Assembly (NCBI RefSeq): GCF_034627025.1
Contig: NZ_CP141048.1
Span: 2,306,001-2,370,000 of the forward strand
Source: Microvirga lotononidis
GTDB lineage: Bacteria; Pseudomonadota; Alphaproteobacteria; Rhizobiales; Beijerinckiaceae
Reading direction: 5' to 3'
DNA length: 64,000 nt
Shown: one piece after another, positions 1-8,479 of the stretch
Numbering within the stretch: position 1 is the stretch's first letter
Layout: each line of letters starts with the position of its first letter
The notes under the pieces: generated by a model
Told to the model about the DNA's origin: nothing
Databases searched by the model: none
The model's input: only the letters and a program-made list of their open reading frames with translations
Position numbers and translations under genes: made by a program

Positions 1-665
1 AGCTGGAGAAGACGAACGACGCCTACAAGCCGCGCGATCCGCGGGTTAGAAACAGCGGGATCGGCGAAGGACGGCCGCTCGATTTTCATACGCCCTATGG
101 CTGTTCAAAGGGCGCGGCCGATCAGTACGTATTGGATTATGCCCGATCGTTCGGAATCCCGACCTGCGTCATGCGGATGAGCTGCATCTACGGCCAGCGG
201 CAAATGGGTACCGAGGATCAGGGGTGGGTGGCCCATTTCCTGATCCGTGCTCTTCAGGGGGAGCCTATCACCATCTACGGCGATGGATGCCAGGTCCGTG
301 ACGTACTCGACATCTCCGATGCCGTTTCCGCCTATGCCTCCGCGTGGAGGCGTATCGATGCGGCCCAAGGCAGAGCCTTCAATCTCGGCGGCGGCCCGTC
401 CAATGCCATCAGTTTGCGCCAGCTTCTCACTCATATCGAGGAGGTCATCGGCCGTCCTGTCGAAACGATCTACGACGACTGGCGTGCGGGCGATCAGCGC
501 TACTATGTCTCTGATACAAGCCTCGCAACTCGGGAGCTTGGGCTGAAGCAACCGGTTAACTGGCTCAAGGGCGTGGCTGCTTTGGCGAGGTGGTTGCAGG
601 AGGAGCACGGACGCTCGCCTTCGGGTTCTTCTCCGTCACGTTTGCATAAGGCAGAGGCTTTGTAA
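1..665 (+). CDS. NAD-dependent nucleotide-sugar epimerase, CDP-paratose 2-epimerase-like (5' truncated)
   Basis: The reading frame is open from base 3 to the TAA at 663-665, so the N-terminal Rossmann half lies outside the window. The visible part has the extended-SDR catalytic YxxxK as YGCSK followed by GAADQYVLDYAR, a run typical of CDP-paratose/tyvelose 2-epimerases. The C-terminus has the substrate-domain pattern WRAGDQRYYVSDT seen in this family. The expected role is C2 epimerisation of a nucleotide-activated sugar for a surface polysaccharide; the actual substrate cannot be read here. The stop overlaps the next ATG (TAATG), so it heads or continues a glycosyltransferase operon. A TTG at 132 could be mistaken for the start, but the upstream residues match the family, so truncation by the window edge is the better reading. 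Confidence 0.85.
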   Translation, partial: LEKTNDAYKPRDPRVRNSGIGEGRPLDFHTPYGCSKGAADQYVLDYARSFGIPTCVMRMSCIYGQRQMGTEDQGWVAHFLIRALQGEPITIYGDGCQVRDVLDISDAVSAYASAWRRIDAAQGRAFNLGGGPSNAISLRQLLTHIEEVIGRPVETIYDDWRAGDQRYYVSDTSLATRELGLKQPVNWLKGVAALARWLQEEHGRSPSGSSPSRLHKAEAL

Positions 666-1843
666 TGGGAGGTCATGTCGCCTCCGCGTTCGTGGAGCCG
701 AGGTCAGCTATGAACCGGTCTGATGGAATCGCCCATCTGCATGTGCTCATGACGGCGGATGCGGTCGGCGGCGTCTGGCAATACACGCTGGATCTCGCGA
801 GGGGCCTGCGATCGGAATGTGTCAGAACGACAATCGCAGTTTTGGGACCTCCACCCTCGGCAGATCAGCAGGCCATGGCCGAGGCCGTCGGTGCAAGGCT
901 CATCCTGACGGGCCTTCCACTCGATTGGACAGCGGACAATGCATATCAGGTCGAGGGGGCCGGCCGGGCGATCGCTCGTCTTGCGGCGCAGATCGGACCC
1001 GATCTCGTTCATCTCAACTCCCCGGCCCTTGCAGCTCACGTGTCGTTCGACATCCCGGTCGTAGCGGTCTGCCATTCCTGCGTGGCAACTTGGTGGCAGG
1101 CCGTCAAGGGTGGCCCTCTGCCGGAGGAATTCGTCTGGCGTACGGAACTCGCGGCGAAAGGTTATGCTGCGGCGGACCGGCTGCTCGCGCCGACGCTGGC
1201 CTTCGCGCGGGCGACGGCCCAGACCTATGGTCTCGTTCAGGCGCCGCACGTGGTGAGGAACGGCAGGCGTTCCGTGGTGGCGAGTCGATCAGAGTGCGGG
1301 GGAGATTACGTCTTCACTGCGGGACGTCTCTGGGATGAAGGGAAGAACTTCGCTGCCGTCGATCGGATCGCATCCCGGCTCAGGGTGCCAGTTCTTGCGG
1401 CAGGGCCATTTGACGGTCCGAACGGCGCGCGCGCTGACGTGAACCACGCGAGGCCTCTTGGTCGCTTGAGCGACTCCGAGATCGTCCGACACCTGAGCAG
1501 AGAGCCGATCTTTCTCTCCATGGCGCGGTACGAGCCTTTCGGACTTGCAGTCTTGGAAGCCGCTCAGAGGCGATGCGCGCTCGTTCTGTCGGACATCCCG
1601 ACGTTACGTGAGTTATGGGAGGGCGCTGCGTCGTTCGTTGCGCCCGATGATGATCGGTCGGCGGCTGAGGAGATCGAGCGACTTCTGCAGGATTCGGAAG
1701 CCCGCGCCGCAATGGGGCGTGCCGCGCAGGAGCGAGCCGAGGCTTATACGGTTGAATCCATGAGCGCAGGCGTTCTGAGCGCTTACAATTCCGTCTTGCG
1801 CCGCAAGTCTCCGAGATCCTCCCTCGAGGGAGCCGCTGCATGA
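665..1843 (+). CDS. Glycosyltransferase family 4 (GT-B fold)
   Basis: A 392-residue GT-B protein. The N-terminal acceptor-side Rossmann half begins around HVLMTADAVGGVWQYTLDLARGL, a typical GT4 opening with glycines lining the donor cleft. The C-terminal half carries the GT4 EX7E signature as EPFGLAVLE followed by the proline-glutamate loop. It would transfer a sugar from a nucleotide donor to a growing glycan at the inner face of the inner membrane. The first ATG overlaps the previous stop. An in-frame ATG at 710 has GAGG six bases upstream and begins MNRSDGIAHLHV, so the first 15 residues may not be translated. Its stop overlaps the next gene by 4 bases, indicating translational coupling. 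Confidence 0.9.
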   Translation: MGGHVASAFVEPRSAMNRSDGIAHLHVLMTADAVGGVWQYTLDLARGLRSECVRTTIAVLGPPPSADQQAMAEAVGARLILTGLPLDWTADNAYQVEGAGRAIARLAAQIGPDLVHLNSPALAAHVSFDIPVVAVCHSCVATWWQAVKGGPLPEEFVWRTELAAKGYAAADRLLAPTLAFARATAQTYGLVQAPHVVRNGRRSVVASRSECGGDYVFTAGRLWDEGKNFAAVDRIASRLRVPVLAAGPFDGPNGARADVNHARPLGRLSDSEIVRHLSREPIFLSMARYEPFGLAVLEAAQRRCALVLSDIPTLRELWEGAASFVAPDDDRSAAEEIERLLQDSEARAAMGRAAQERAEAYTVESMSAGVLSAYNSVLRRKSPRSSLEGAAA

Positions 1844-2952
1844 AGTTCGTCTATTTCACGCATTCCCTGACCTCCTGCTGGAATCACGGCAACGCACATT
1901 TCCTGCGTGGGGTCTTGCGTGAGCTCGTTCATCGCGGCCATGAGGTCAGGGCCTATGAGCCGCGAGGCGCGTGGAGCCTGGATAACCTTTTGAGGGATCA
2001 TGGAAAGGAAGGGTTGGGCGCCTATCGTGACCTTTACCCGGAGCTGTCCTCGACGATCTTCGATCCCGATCTCGATTTCGAACAGACCTTGTTCGACGCG
2101 GAAGTGGTAATCGTCCATGAATGGAACGAACCCTTGCTCGTCGCAGCCATCGGCAAAGCGCGGCGGCAAGGCGGGCGTTTCACCCTTCTCTTCCATGACA
2201 CGCACCACCGGGCGGTGAGCGATCCCGACGCCATTCGCCAGTTCGATCTCACGGGCTATGACGGCGTTCTCGCCTTCGGCGAAACGCTCGCGGAGGTCTA
2301 TCGCCGTTGGGGCTGGGGCAATCGGGTTCATGTCTGGCATGAGGCCGCCGATACACGGCTCTTTCATCCTCCCGCGGAAGAGTCGCAACGGGAAGGGCTT
2401 GTCTGGATCGGCAACTGGGGTGACGGCGAGAGAGGCGCGGAACTGGAAAGTTTTCTCTTCCGACCGGCGCAAGCCGTCGGCCTCCCGCTCGACATCTACG
2501 GCGTCCGGTACCCGGAGGCCGCCCTTCAAACGCTCGCCCGCTATGGCGTCGCCTATCGTGGATGGCTGCCGAATGCCCGCGCCCCCGAGATCTTCGCAAA
2601 GCACCTCGCGACCGTCCATGTGCCAAGGCGCTTTTACGTCGATATGCTCCCGGGTATTCCCACGATCCGCGTCTTCGAGGCTCTCGCCTGCGGCATCCCG
2701 CTGATCTGTGCCCCATGGAACGACGCGGAGGGCTTGTTCAGCCCTGGAGCGGATTATCTCGTCGCTCAGAACGAGACACAGATGGAGCGCCATATGAAGG
2801 CAATCCTCAACGATGCCGACCTGCGCCGCTCCTTGGTGGAGAATGGCCTCCAGGCCATTCGCAATCGCCATTCCTGTGCTCACAGGACCGATCAGCTACT
2901 CACCATTCTTGCAAGTCATGGCGCTTCAGTGCCGATGGAGATGTCTGCATGA
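1840..2952 (+). CDS. CgeB-like glycosyltransferase, copy 1 of 3
   Basis: A 370-residue protein of the CgeB/glycosyl-transferase-1-2 type. The N-terminus reads MKFVYFTHSLTSCWNHGNAHFLRGVL; the S-x-W-x-x-G-N-A pattern is shared with both downstream genes. The C-terminal half (about residues 240-350) has the GT-B donor-site pattern RVFEALACGIPLICAPW. CgeB is known from Bacillus spore-coat glycosylation, and proteobacterial relatives sit in capsule or glycoprotein clusters; substrate and acceptor are unknown here. The start overlaps the preceding stop as ATGA, and its own stop overlaps the next ATG the same way. The three paralogues are therefore tightly coupled. Confidence 0.82.
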   Translation: MKFVYFTHSLTSCWNHGNAHFLRGVLRELVHRGHEVRAYEPRGAWSLDNLLRDHGKEGLGAYRDLYPELSSTIFDPDLDFEQTLFDAEVVIVHEWNEPLLVAAIGKARRQGGRFTLLFHDTHHRAVSDPDAIRQFDLTGYDGVLAFGETLAEVYRRWGWGNRVHVWHEAADTRLFHPPAEESQREGLVWIGNWGDGERGAELESFLFRPAQAVGLPLDIYGVRYPEAALQTLARYGVAYRGWLPNARAPEIFAKHLATVHVPRRFYVDMLPGIPTIRVFEALACGIPLICAPWNDAEGLFSPGADYLVAQNETQMERHMKAILNDADLRRSLVENGLQAIRNRHSCAHRTDQLLTILASHGASVPMEMSA

Positions 2953-4043
2953 AGATCGCTTTTTATGGCTCCAGCCTTCTGTCTTCATACTGGAATGGAG
3001 CCGCAACCTATTATCGCGGTCTTCTGAGCGATCTTGCACGCCGCGGCTATAACATCACTTTCTATGAGCCTGATGCTTTCGACCGCCAGAAACACCGGGA
3101 CATAGAGCTGCCGGCTTGGGCCGAAGTGAAGGTCTATCCGGCGACGGAAGAGGCCATGCGCGGCGTCGTAGCCGAAGCCGCTAAGGCCGACGTCGTTGTG
3201 AAGGCTTCCGGCGTCGGTGTCTTCGACAACGAATTGCTGGAAGGAATCATGGCGGCCTCGCGTCCCGAAGCGATCCGCATCTTCTGGGACGTGGATGCAC
3301 CGGCCACTTTGGCCGAACTGCGCGAAAGCCCCGACCATCCGCTCCATCGCACGATGTCGGCTCTTGATCTTGTGCTCACCTATGGCGGCGGCCCGCCGGT
3401 AATCGAAGCCTACGAGGGCTTCGGCGCCCGTCGCTGTATCCCGATCTACAATGCCTGCGATCCAACGACCCATCATCCTGTCCCGGCCGATGATCGATTC
3501 AGGGCCGATCTATCGTTCCTCGGAAACCGCCTGCCCGACCGCGAGGCGCGCGTAGAGCAGTTCTTTCTTGGACCGGCCGGGCGCTTGCCGAAGCGCAGCT
3601 TCCTGATCGGCGGCAATGGCTGGGAGACGAAAGGAATGCCGGAGAACGTGCGCCATATCGGCCATGTGTACACGCGCGATCACAACGCCTTCAACACGAG
3701 CCCGCTGGCGGTTCTCAATATTGCGCGCGATTCCATGGCCAGTACGGGCTACTCGCCCGCCACCCGCGTGTTCGAAGCCGCAGGAGCGGGTGCCTGTCTC
3801 ATCACCGATGCGTGGATCGGATTGGAGCTGTTCCTGAAGGAGGGCGAGGAGGTTCTGGTGGCGCGCGACGGCAAGGATGTCGCCGATCACGTCGAGGCGC
3901 TGACTCCCGATCGCGCGCGCGCGATCGGGGATGCCGCACGTGCCCGGATCATGGCCGAGCACACCTATACCGGTCGCGGCGCAGAGGTCGACGTCATCCT
4001 GCGCGAGGAAGCCGCCCAGAAGCGTGAGAGGAGCGTGGCGTGA
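2949..4043 (+). CDS. CgeB-like glycosyltransferase, copy 2 of 3
   Basis: A 364-residue paralogue of its neighbours. I chose the ATG at 2949 because it overlaps the previous stop (ATGA) and gives the family N-terminus MKIAFYGSSLLSSYWNGAAT; the frame stays open far upstream, but that part only shadows the previous gene. The middle carries DVDAPATLAEL and DLVLTYGGGPPVIEAY, which are matched in copy 3. The C-terminal donor-site pattern is RVFEAAGAGACLITDAWIGLE. It is probably a cytosolic or peripheral glycosyltransferase. Copies 2 and 3 resemble each other more than copy 1, suggesting the second duplication was later. Confidence 0.82.
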   Translation: MKIAFYGSSLLSSYWNGAATYYRGLLSDLARRGYNITFYEPDAFDRQKHRDIELPAWAEVKVYPATEEAMRGVVAEAAKADVVVKASGVGVFDNELLEGIMAASRPEAIRIFWDVDAPATLAELRESPDHPLHRTMSALDLVLTYGGGPPVIEAYEGFGARRCIPIYNACDPTTHHPVPADDRFRADLSFLGNRLPDREARVEQFFLGPAGRLPKRSFLIGGNGWETKGMPENVRHIGHVYTRDHNAFNTSPLAVLNIARDSMASTGYSPATRVFEAAGAGACLITDAWIGLELFLKEGEEVLVARDGKDVADHVEALTPDRARAIGDAARARIMAEHTYTGRGAEVDVILREEAAQKRERSVA

Positions 4044-5149
4044 CCAAGCTCCGTGTCGTCGTCCTGGGATTGAGCCTGTCCTCGTCATGGGGGAACGGTC
4101 ATGCGACGACCTTCCGCGCCTTGCTGAGAGCCTTTGCGGCCCGTGGCCACGACATCCTGTTTCTCGAGCGCGAGGTGCCGTGGTACGCCGCTCATCGCGA
4201 TCTGAAGCATCCCGATTATTGCCGTCTGGAATTCTATTCCGTTCTGGGGGATCTGGAGCGATATCGTGACGCAATTTCGAATGCGGATGCGGTGATCGTC
4301 GGGTCCTATGTGCCGGAAGGCGTCGATGTCGGCTGCTATGTGCAGCGTCTGGCCAACGGCATCGTGGCGTTCTACGACATCGATACGCCGGTCACGCTCG
4401 CAAAGCTCGAGCGGGGCGACTACGAATATCTGTCGCCCGGTCTCGTTCCTGATTACGACGTCTATTTCTCCTTCACTGGGGGACCGACGCTCGATGTCAT
4501 CATGGGACGTTATGGATCTCCCGCTGCAAGAGCTCTGTACTGCTCCGTCGATCCGGAGTCCTATCCGATTCTCGATCAGGAAAAACGCTGGGATCTCAGT
4601 TATCTCGGCACCTACAGTCCTGATCGGCAGCCGACCTTGGAGCGGCTTCTGATCGAACCCGCGCGCCGTGCTCCTCACCTGCGCTTCGCAGTGGCCGGCC
4701 CGCAATACCCTGACGGGACCCCCTGGCCGGACAACGTCGAGCGTATCGATCACGTGCCGCCGGATGAGCACCCGGCTTTCTATGCACAAAGTCGATACAC
4801 GCTCAATGTGACGCGTGCCGATATGATCCGTGCCGGATTCAGTCCCAGCGTCCGCCTGTTCGAGGCAGCCGCCTGCGGGACGCCGATCATCTCCGATATC
4901 TGGGAAGGCATCGAGACGCTCCTTGAACCGGGGCGTGAGATCCTTCTGGCCTCCAGGCCTGAACAGGTCGTCGATGTGCTCGCGACATGGCCCGAAGACC
5001 AGAGAAGGGCTTTGGGTGCAAGGGCGCGACGCCGCATTCTTGCGGAACACACCGCTGCTCATCGGGCGGCCTCGATGGAGCGGGACCTCCTCGAGGCTAT
5101 CCTGCTGCGGCGCCAGGAACAGCCGTTCGCTTTGGCAGTTGAGTCCTGA
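4040..5149 (+). CDS. CgeB-like glycosyltransferase, copy 3 of 3
   Basis: A 369-residue protein starting at a GTG that overlaps the previous stop (GTGA). It has the shared N-terminal pattern LSLSSSWGNGHATTFRALL, the mid-protein DIDTPVTLAKLERG and SFTGGPTLDVIM (equivalent to copy 2), and a C-terminal RLFEAAACGTPIISDIWEGIE donor-site motif. A role in building the same glycan as its neighbours is inferred from the uninterrupted operon. The 110 bases after its stop separate it from the SDR gene that follows, which has its own good ribosome site. Confidence 0.82.
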   Translation: MTKLRVVVLGLSLSSSWGNGHATTFRALLRAFAARGHDILFLEREVPWYAAHRDLKHPDYCRLEFYSVLGDLERYRDAISNADAVIVGSYVPEGVDVGCYVQRLANGIVAFYDIDTPVTLAKLERGDYEYLSPGLVPDYDVYFSFTGGPTLDVIMGRYGSPAARALYCSVDPESYPILDQEKRWDLSYLGTYSPDRQPTLERLLIEPARRAPHLRFAVAGPQYPDGTPWPDNVERIDHVPPDEHPAFYAQSRYTLNVTRADMIRAGFSPSVRLFEAAACGTPIISDIWEGIETLLEPGREILLASRPEQVVDVLATWPEDQRRALGARARRRILAEHTAAHRAASMERDLLEAILLRRQEQPFALAVES

Positions 5150-5259
5150 TCTTGTGAATTCATTCTATCAAGGCATTGCGAAAATGCCGTGCGTGAACGT
5201 TGGGGCAGAGCCAGTTTGTACCTTTAGATCCGTCAGGATCTGAAAAGGAGAGCGTTCTG

Positions 5260-6285
5260 ATGAAGAATAGCAATAGTAAGTACGTTCTCGTAGCAGGTGG
5301 TGCCGGATTCCTCGGGTCTCACCTCTGCGATGCTCTTCTCAGTGAAGGCGCTCACGTGATCGCCCTCGACAACTTTCAAACCGGGAGAAAGCAGAATCTT
5401 CGTCACCTCGAGCGTGAACCGCGTTTCGATATCCTCGACGGCGATATCATCAAGCCTCTGTCGGCTCGGTTGCGTTCCAGGCGTCTCAAGATCGATGAGG
5501 TCTTCAATCTTGCCTGTGCCGCGTCTCCTCCGCATTACCAAGCGGATCCCGAGCATACCATGCTGACGAGCGTGGTTGGGACGCACAACCTTCTCACTTT
5601 CGCAGAGTCCGTTCATGCGCGTTTTTTCCTCGCTTCGACAAGCGAGATCTACGGCGATCCGGAGGTCCATCCGCAAACGGAAAGTTATTGGGGCAATGTC
5701 AACCCGACCGGACCGCGCGCCTGCTATGATGAGGGAAAACGGGCCGCGGAGACGCTTACATTCGACTTCGATCGGGCTAGGCGCGCCGATGTGCGCGTAG
5801 CACGGATCTTCAACACTTACGGCCCGCGCATGCGGGCCGATGACGGGCGTGTCGTCTCTAATGTCATCTGTCAGGCTCTCTCGGGCGAGGACATCACGAT
5901 TTATGGTGACGGGAGCCAGACGCGTTCCTTCTGCTATGTATCGGACCTCGTGGAAGGCTTCATGCGGCTTATGGCTTATGAGGGACCGTTCCCAGGAGCC
6001 GTGAACCTCGGCAACCCGGTGGAGCTCACCGTCGGAAACTTGGCCGAAAGGGTTCTGGCGATGACCGGATCGTCGTCCCGGGTCGTCAAACGGCCGCTCC
6101 CGGTGGACGACCCGCGTCGTCGGCGCCCCGATATTACCTTGGCCAAGAAGCTTCTCGGCTGGTCTCCTCGGACGTCGCTCGACGCAGGTCTGAAGTCGAC
6201 GATCGCCTGGTTCTCGGAGGATCGTGCCGACGATGGTCGGCCTCACAAGGTGACGAACCTGGGGGATGCGATCTCGGCCGGGTAG
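5260..6285 (+). CDS. UDP-glucuronate decarboxylase-like SDR (UDP-xylose synthase family)
   Basis: A 341-residue extended SDR. The NAD-binding GGAGFLGSH is at residues 13-21; the serine/threonine of the triad lies in ASTSEIYGD; the tyrosine and lysine are Y156 and K160 in CYDEGK. The later run [18 protein letters not shown] is characteristic of UDP-glucuronate decarboxylases and related dTDP-glucose 4,6-dehydratases. It would convert UDP-glucuronate to UDP-xylose (or make a related 4-keto sugar) as donor for the neighbouring glycosyltransferases. The ATG at 5260 is preferred over an upstream TTG at 5200 because AAGGAG lies nine bases before it and the Rossmann motif is then at the usual distance from the start. 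Confidence 0.85.
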   Translation: MKNSNSKYVLVAGGAGFLGSHLCDALLSEGAHVIALDNFQTGRKQNLRHLEREPRFDILDGDIIKPLSARLRSRRLKIDEVFNLACAASPPHYQADPEHTMLTSVVGTHNLLTFAESVHARFFLASTSEIYGDPEVHPQTESYWGNVNPTGPRACYDEGKRAAETLTFDFDRARRADVRVARIFNTYGPRMRADDGRVVSNVICQALSGEDITIYGDGSQTRSFCYVSDLVEGFMRLMAYEGPFPGAVNLGNPVELTVGNLAERVLAMTGSSSRVVKRPLPVDDPRRRRPDITLAKKLLGWSPRTSLDAGLKSTIAWFSEDRADDGRPHKVTNLGDAISAG

Positions 6286-6319
6286 GCGTGAGGTTCATAG
6301 TTGTCCTTGTGGATCGTGA

Positions 6320-6350
6320 TGCGCCGGCTCTTGTCGGCGCATTTTCTTTG
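6320..6350 (+). terminator. Rho-independent terminator of the glycan operon
   Basis: A 7-base stem TGCGCCG (6320-6326) pairs with CGGCGCA (6335-6341), followed by TTTTCTTTG. It lies 35 bases after the stop of the SDR gene. Confidence 0.75.
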
Positions 6351-6374
6351 TTCGCCTGTGAAGCGCGCAAGGAA

Positions 6375-6404
6375 AAGGCGCCCTTGAAGGGTGCCTTTCT
6401 TGTT
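6375..6404. terminator. Bidirectional hairpin terminator between convergent genes
   Basis: AAGGCGCCC (6375-6383) pairs with GGGTGCCTT (6389-6397) with one G-T pair. On the + strand it is followed by TTCTTGTT; on the - strand by TTTTCC. It lies just past the end of the YihY-like gene, so it can serve both directions. Confidence 0.65.
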
Positions 6405-6424
6405 CTTGTGGTTGATGTCGGCGT

Positions 6425-7621
6425 TCAGCTTTTCGCAACGCCAATCGTGTCGGCCATCTGGGCGCCCCGAGTCCCCATCGGCTGATCGGTGCCTTCGGTC
6501 GTGTCCTGGGCCGTTTGATGCTCCATCTCGGCATTGATCTCGGCGCCAAGCAGAACGATGGTGGTCGACAGCCAGATCCATGTCATGAAGCCAATCACTG
6601 CGCCGAGGGAACCGTAGGTCTCGTTGTAGCTCCCGAAATTCGCCACGTACCACGAGAAGAGCATGGAGACGGCGAGCCAAAGGACGGCAGCGACGAGTCC
6701 GCCGGGTGTGACCCAGCGCCATTCCGCCTTGTCGCGGCTAGGACCGAAGCGATAGATGAGTGACAATCCGAAGGTGACCCCGATCAGAAGGATCGGCCAG
6801 CGCGAGAGGGAGACGAGCCACTCGGTGCCAGAGCCGAGGCCGATGAATCTCAGGATGATCGGAAGCACGATGATCGCTGCGAGAGCGAAGAGAATGAAGA
6901 CGATCGCTCCCAGGGTGAAGGAGAGCGACAGCGCATTCAGGTGAACGAAACTTCTTTTCTCGTCTTCGCCATAGACAATGTTGAGGGCGTCGAAGATTGC
7001 TTTCATGCCGGCATTGGCGCTCCAGAGAGACAGGACCAGACCGAAGATGAAGCCGAAGCCGAGCGTCCCGCCTCCCTGCGAGGCGATGCGCGTCACCTGC
7101 TCGCGGATGATGTCGAGGGCGCCGCCGGGTAAGACGCCGGACACAGTGTTCAGGTGATCCTGGATCGTCGCCGGATCCGCGAAGAGGCCGTAGATCGAGA
7201 CCAGGGCGGCGATGGCAGGGAAGACGGCGAGTAGGGCGTAATAGGTCACCCCGGCGGCAACCGACAGAACGCGGTCTTTATTGAACTCCTCGTAGGTGCG
7301 CCACAGGATGTCCTTCCATCCTCGCGCCGGGATCTCGGTCGGCGTGTCTGCGTCTCGCCCGCGGCCCTTCTCCGCAGCAGCATGAGGTGGAGCGTGCTGC
7401 TTCTCGCCGATGTCCGAGCCGGTGTTCCGCGCTTGTGCCCGCGCCTGCACGGGGGCTGATGAGGAGCGTCCCGCACGGGGCGAGGAGGGAGCAGGGCGGT
7501 CCCCGCTTGCCACGAGGCGCACGAGGGCCCATCCGAGAACCACAGCCCACATGGTCGTGACAGTCGAAGAGGAGGAGGATTGCCGCGCTCCAGGTTGCTG
7601 GATAGCCGGATTGTCTGCCAT
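6425..7621 (-). CDS. YihY/BrkB-family integral membrane protein
   Basis: About 398 residues from the ATG at 7621 (MADNPAIQQ); an ATG six codons upstream at 7639 is possible but has no clear ribosome site. The first 100 residues are a hydrophilic, low-complexity cytosolic tail. Then come the family's membrane segments: VLSVAAGVTYYALLAVFPAI, GTLGFGFIFGLVLSLWSAN, the FTLGAIVFILFALAAI region, WPILLIGVTFGLSLIYRFGP, GGLVAAVLWLAVSMLFSWYV and the segment holding YGSLGAVIGFMTWIW. The YxxxxxPxx(G)xxxA core of YihY proteins is recognisable. The function is not established; the old 'ribonuclease BN' name is wrong for this family. It runs convergent to the glycan operon. Confidence 0.9.
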   Translation of the reverse strand: MADNPAIQQPGARQSSSSSTVTTMWAVVLGWALVRLVASGDRPAPSSPRAGRSSSAPVQARAQARNTGSDIGEKQHAPPHAAAEKGRGRDADTPTEIPARGWKDILWRTYEEFNKDRVLSVAAGVTYYALLAVFPAIAALVSIYGLFADPATIQDHLNTVSGVLPGGALDIIREQVTRIASQGGGTLGFGFIFGLVLSLWSANAGMKAIFDALNIVYGEDEKRSFVHLNALSLSFTLGAIVFILFALAAIIVLPIILRFIGLGSGTEWLVSLSRWPILLIGVTFGLSLIYRFGPSRDKAEWRWVTPGGLVAAVLWLAVSMLFSWYVANFGSYNETYGSLGAVIGFMTWIWLSTTIVLLGAEINAEMEHQTAQDTTEGTDQPMGTRGAQMADTIGVAKS

Positions 7622-7868
7622 GATCGGACACAGCCTCATTGATCGGTTGCAGGCTAAACGGCCTGGTTCAACCGTAAACCTTCCGAATAACGCAGCGGTT
7701 CCACGGGCTTATCTGGGCGTTGGCACGAGGGATTCCATCCCGATACGTAATCGCGCGAGCCGGGGCAGTTCAGAGGGCTGTGCATGCTTGCATTTTGAGC
7801 GGCGCCTTTAACCCGGATGCAAGATTCTCTGGACCAGTGTCTCCCACAAGCCACGAGGAGGGTCTGAG

Positions 7869-8078
7869 ATGGACGATTGGTCAGGACGCAAGTGGGAGCC
7901 GGTGACCGAGGAGCGCCTGCTCCGGGCGATCGACGTGCTTGTCGATATTGCGAAGGAGCATGGACCGACCTTCGATCCGGTTCTTGAAACGGTTCGGCAA
8001 GAACTGCACCAGTTCCGCAGTCGCGCTGTGCCTGTGGCCGATCAGGCCGATGAAAGCCTGCTCCGCAAGGCAAGCTGA
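7869..8078 (+). CDS. Small hypothetical protein
   Basis: 69 residues, MDDWSGRKWEPVTEERLLRAIDV onward, charged and probably helical, with no signal peptide or membrane segment. An AGGAGG ribosome site lies about seven bases before the ATG, the main reason for calling it. The codon use matches that of the surrounding genes. I do not recognise a family. It is followed by a hairpin shared with the convergent small gene downstream. Confidence 0.6.
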   Translation: MDDWSGRKWEPVTEERLLRAIDVLVDIAKEHGPTFDPVLETVRQELHQFRSRAVPVADQADESLLRKAS

Positions 8079-8106
8079 GCCAGCCACCGTTATAGTGCTT
8101 GAAAGA

Positions 8107-8142
8107 AAGCATCGCCGGTATCGGATTGATCGGGCGATGCTT
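8107..8142. terminator. Hairpin terminator between two convergent small genes
   Basis: Perfect 10-base inverted repeat AAGCATCGCC (8107-8116) and GGCGATGCTT (8133-8142) with a 16-base loop. On the - strand the stem is followed by TCTTTCAAG, a pyrimidine tail suited to ending the 8172-8408 transcript. Confidence 0.55.
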
Positions 8143-8171
8143 GCATCTTCAGACCGGCCGACGGCCATAGA

Positions 8172-8408
8172 TCAGGCGGACTGAAGCTGTTCCTCGCGGA
8201 CAAGGCGTGCGGGGCCTTCCCGATCTCCCTTGATATGGTACTGGAAACCGTTTCTGTCGGCGGGAAGAAGGCGCGTGACTTCCCAGACGTCCTGGGAACG
8301 GGTGACATCGATAGCCGTCACCATGTTCAAGAATGCCTCGACGGTATTCGTGCTCGCAAGCTTGACCAGTCGCACTTGATCCCCAACCTTGAACCTGTGC
8401 GACGCCAT
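8172..8408 (-). CDS. Small conserved-looking hypothetical protein
   Basis: 78 residues from the ATG at 8408 (MASHRFKVGDQVRLVKLAS), preceded by a purine-rich GGGGGA. The frame stays open 16 codons further upstream, but that would run into the divergent promoter. The N-terminal FKVGDQVRLVK resembles the opening strand of small SH3-like beta barrels, and VTRLLPADRNGFQYHIKG suggests a second beta element. No enzyme motif is visible. It is divergent from the receiver gene at 8480 and may share its palindromic promoter. Confidence 0.65.
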   Translation of the reverse strand: MASHRFKVGDQVRLVKLASTNTVEAFLNMVTAIDVTRSQDVWEVTRLLPADRNGFQYHIKGDREGPARLVREEQLQSA

Positions 8409-8445
8409 AGCCCGGATCCCCCGAATAAAAGCCACCTGAGCAGTA

Positions 8446-8470
8446 GGAACTAACATAAGTTAGTTTCGTT
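8446..8470 (+). promoter_or_regulatory. Candidate EcfG (general stress sigma) promoter within a palindrome
   Basis: GGAAC at 8446-8450, 16 bases, then CGTT at 8467-8470 is an exact match to the alphaproteobacterial EcfG consensus. The spacer contains the perfect inverted repeat AACTAAC-ATAA-GTTAGTT (8448-8465). On the opposite strand GGAAC (8472-8468) is 16 bases from AGTT, a one-mismatch match that would serve the divergent small gene. Confidence 0.65.
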
Positions 8471-8479
8471 CCATCGCTC

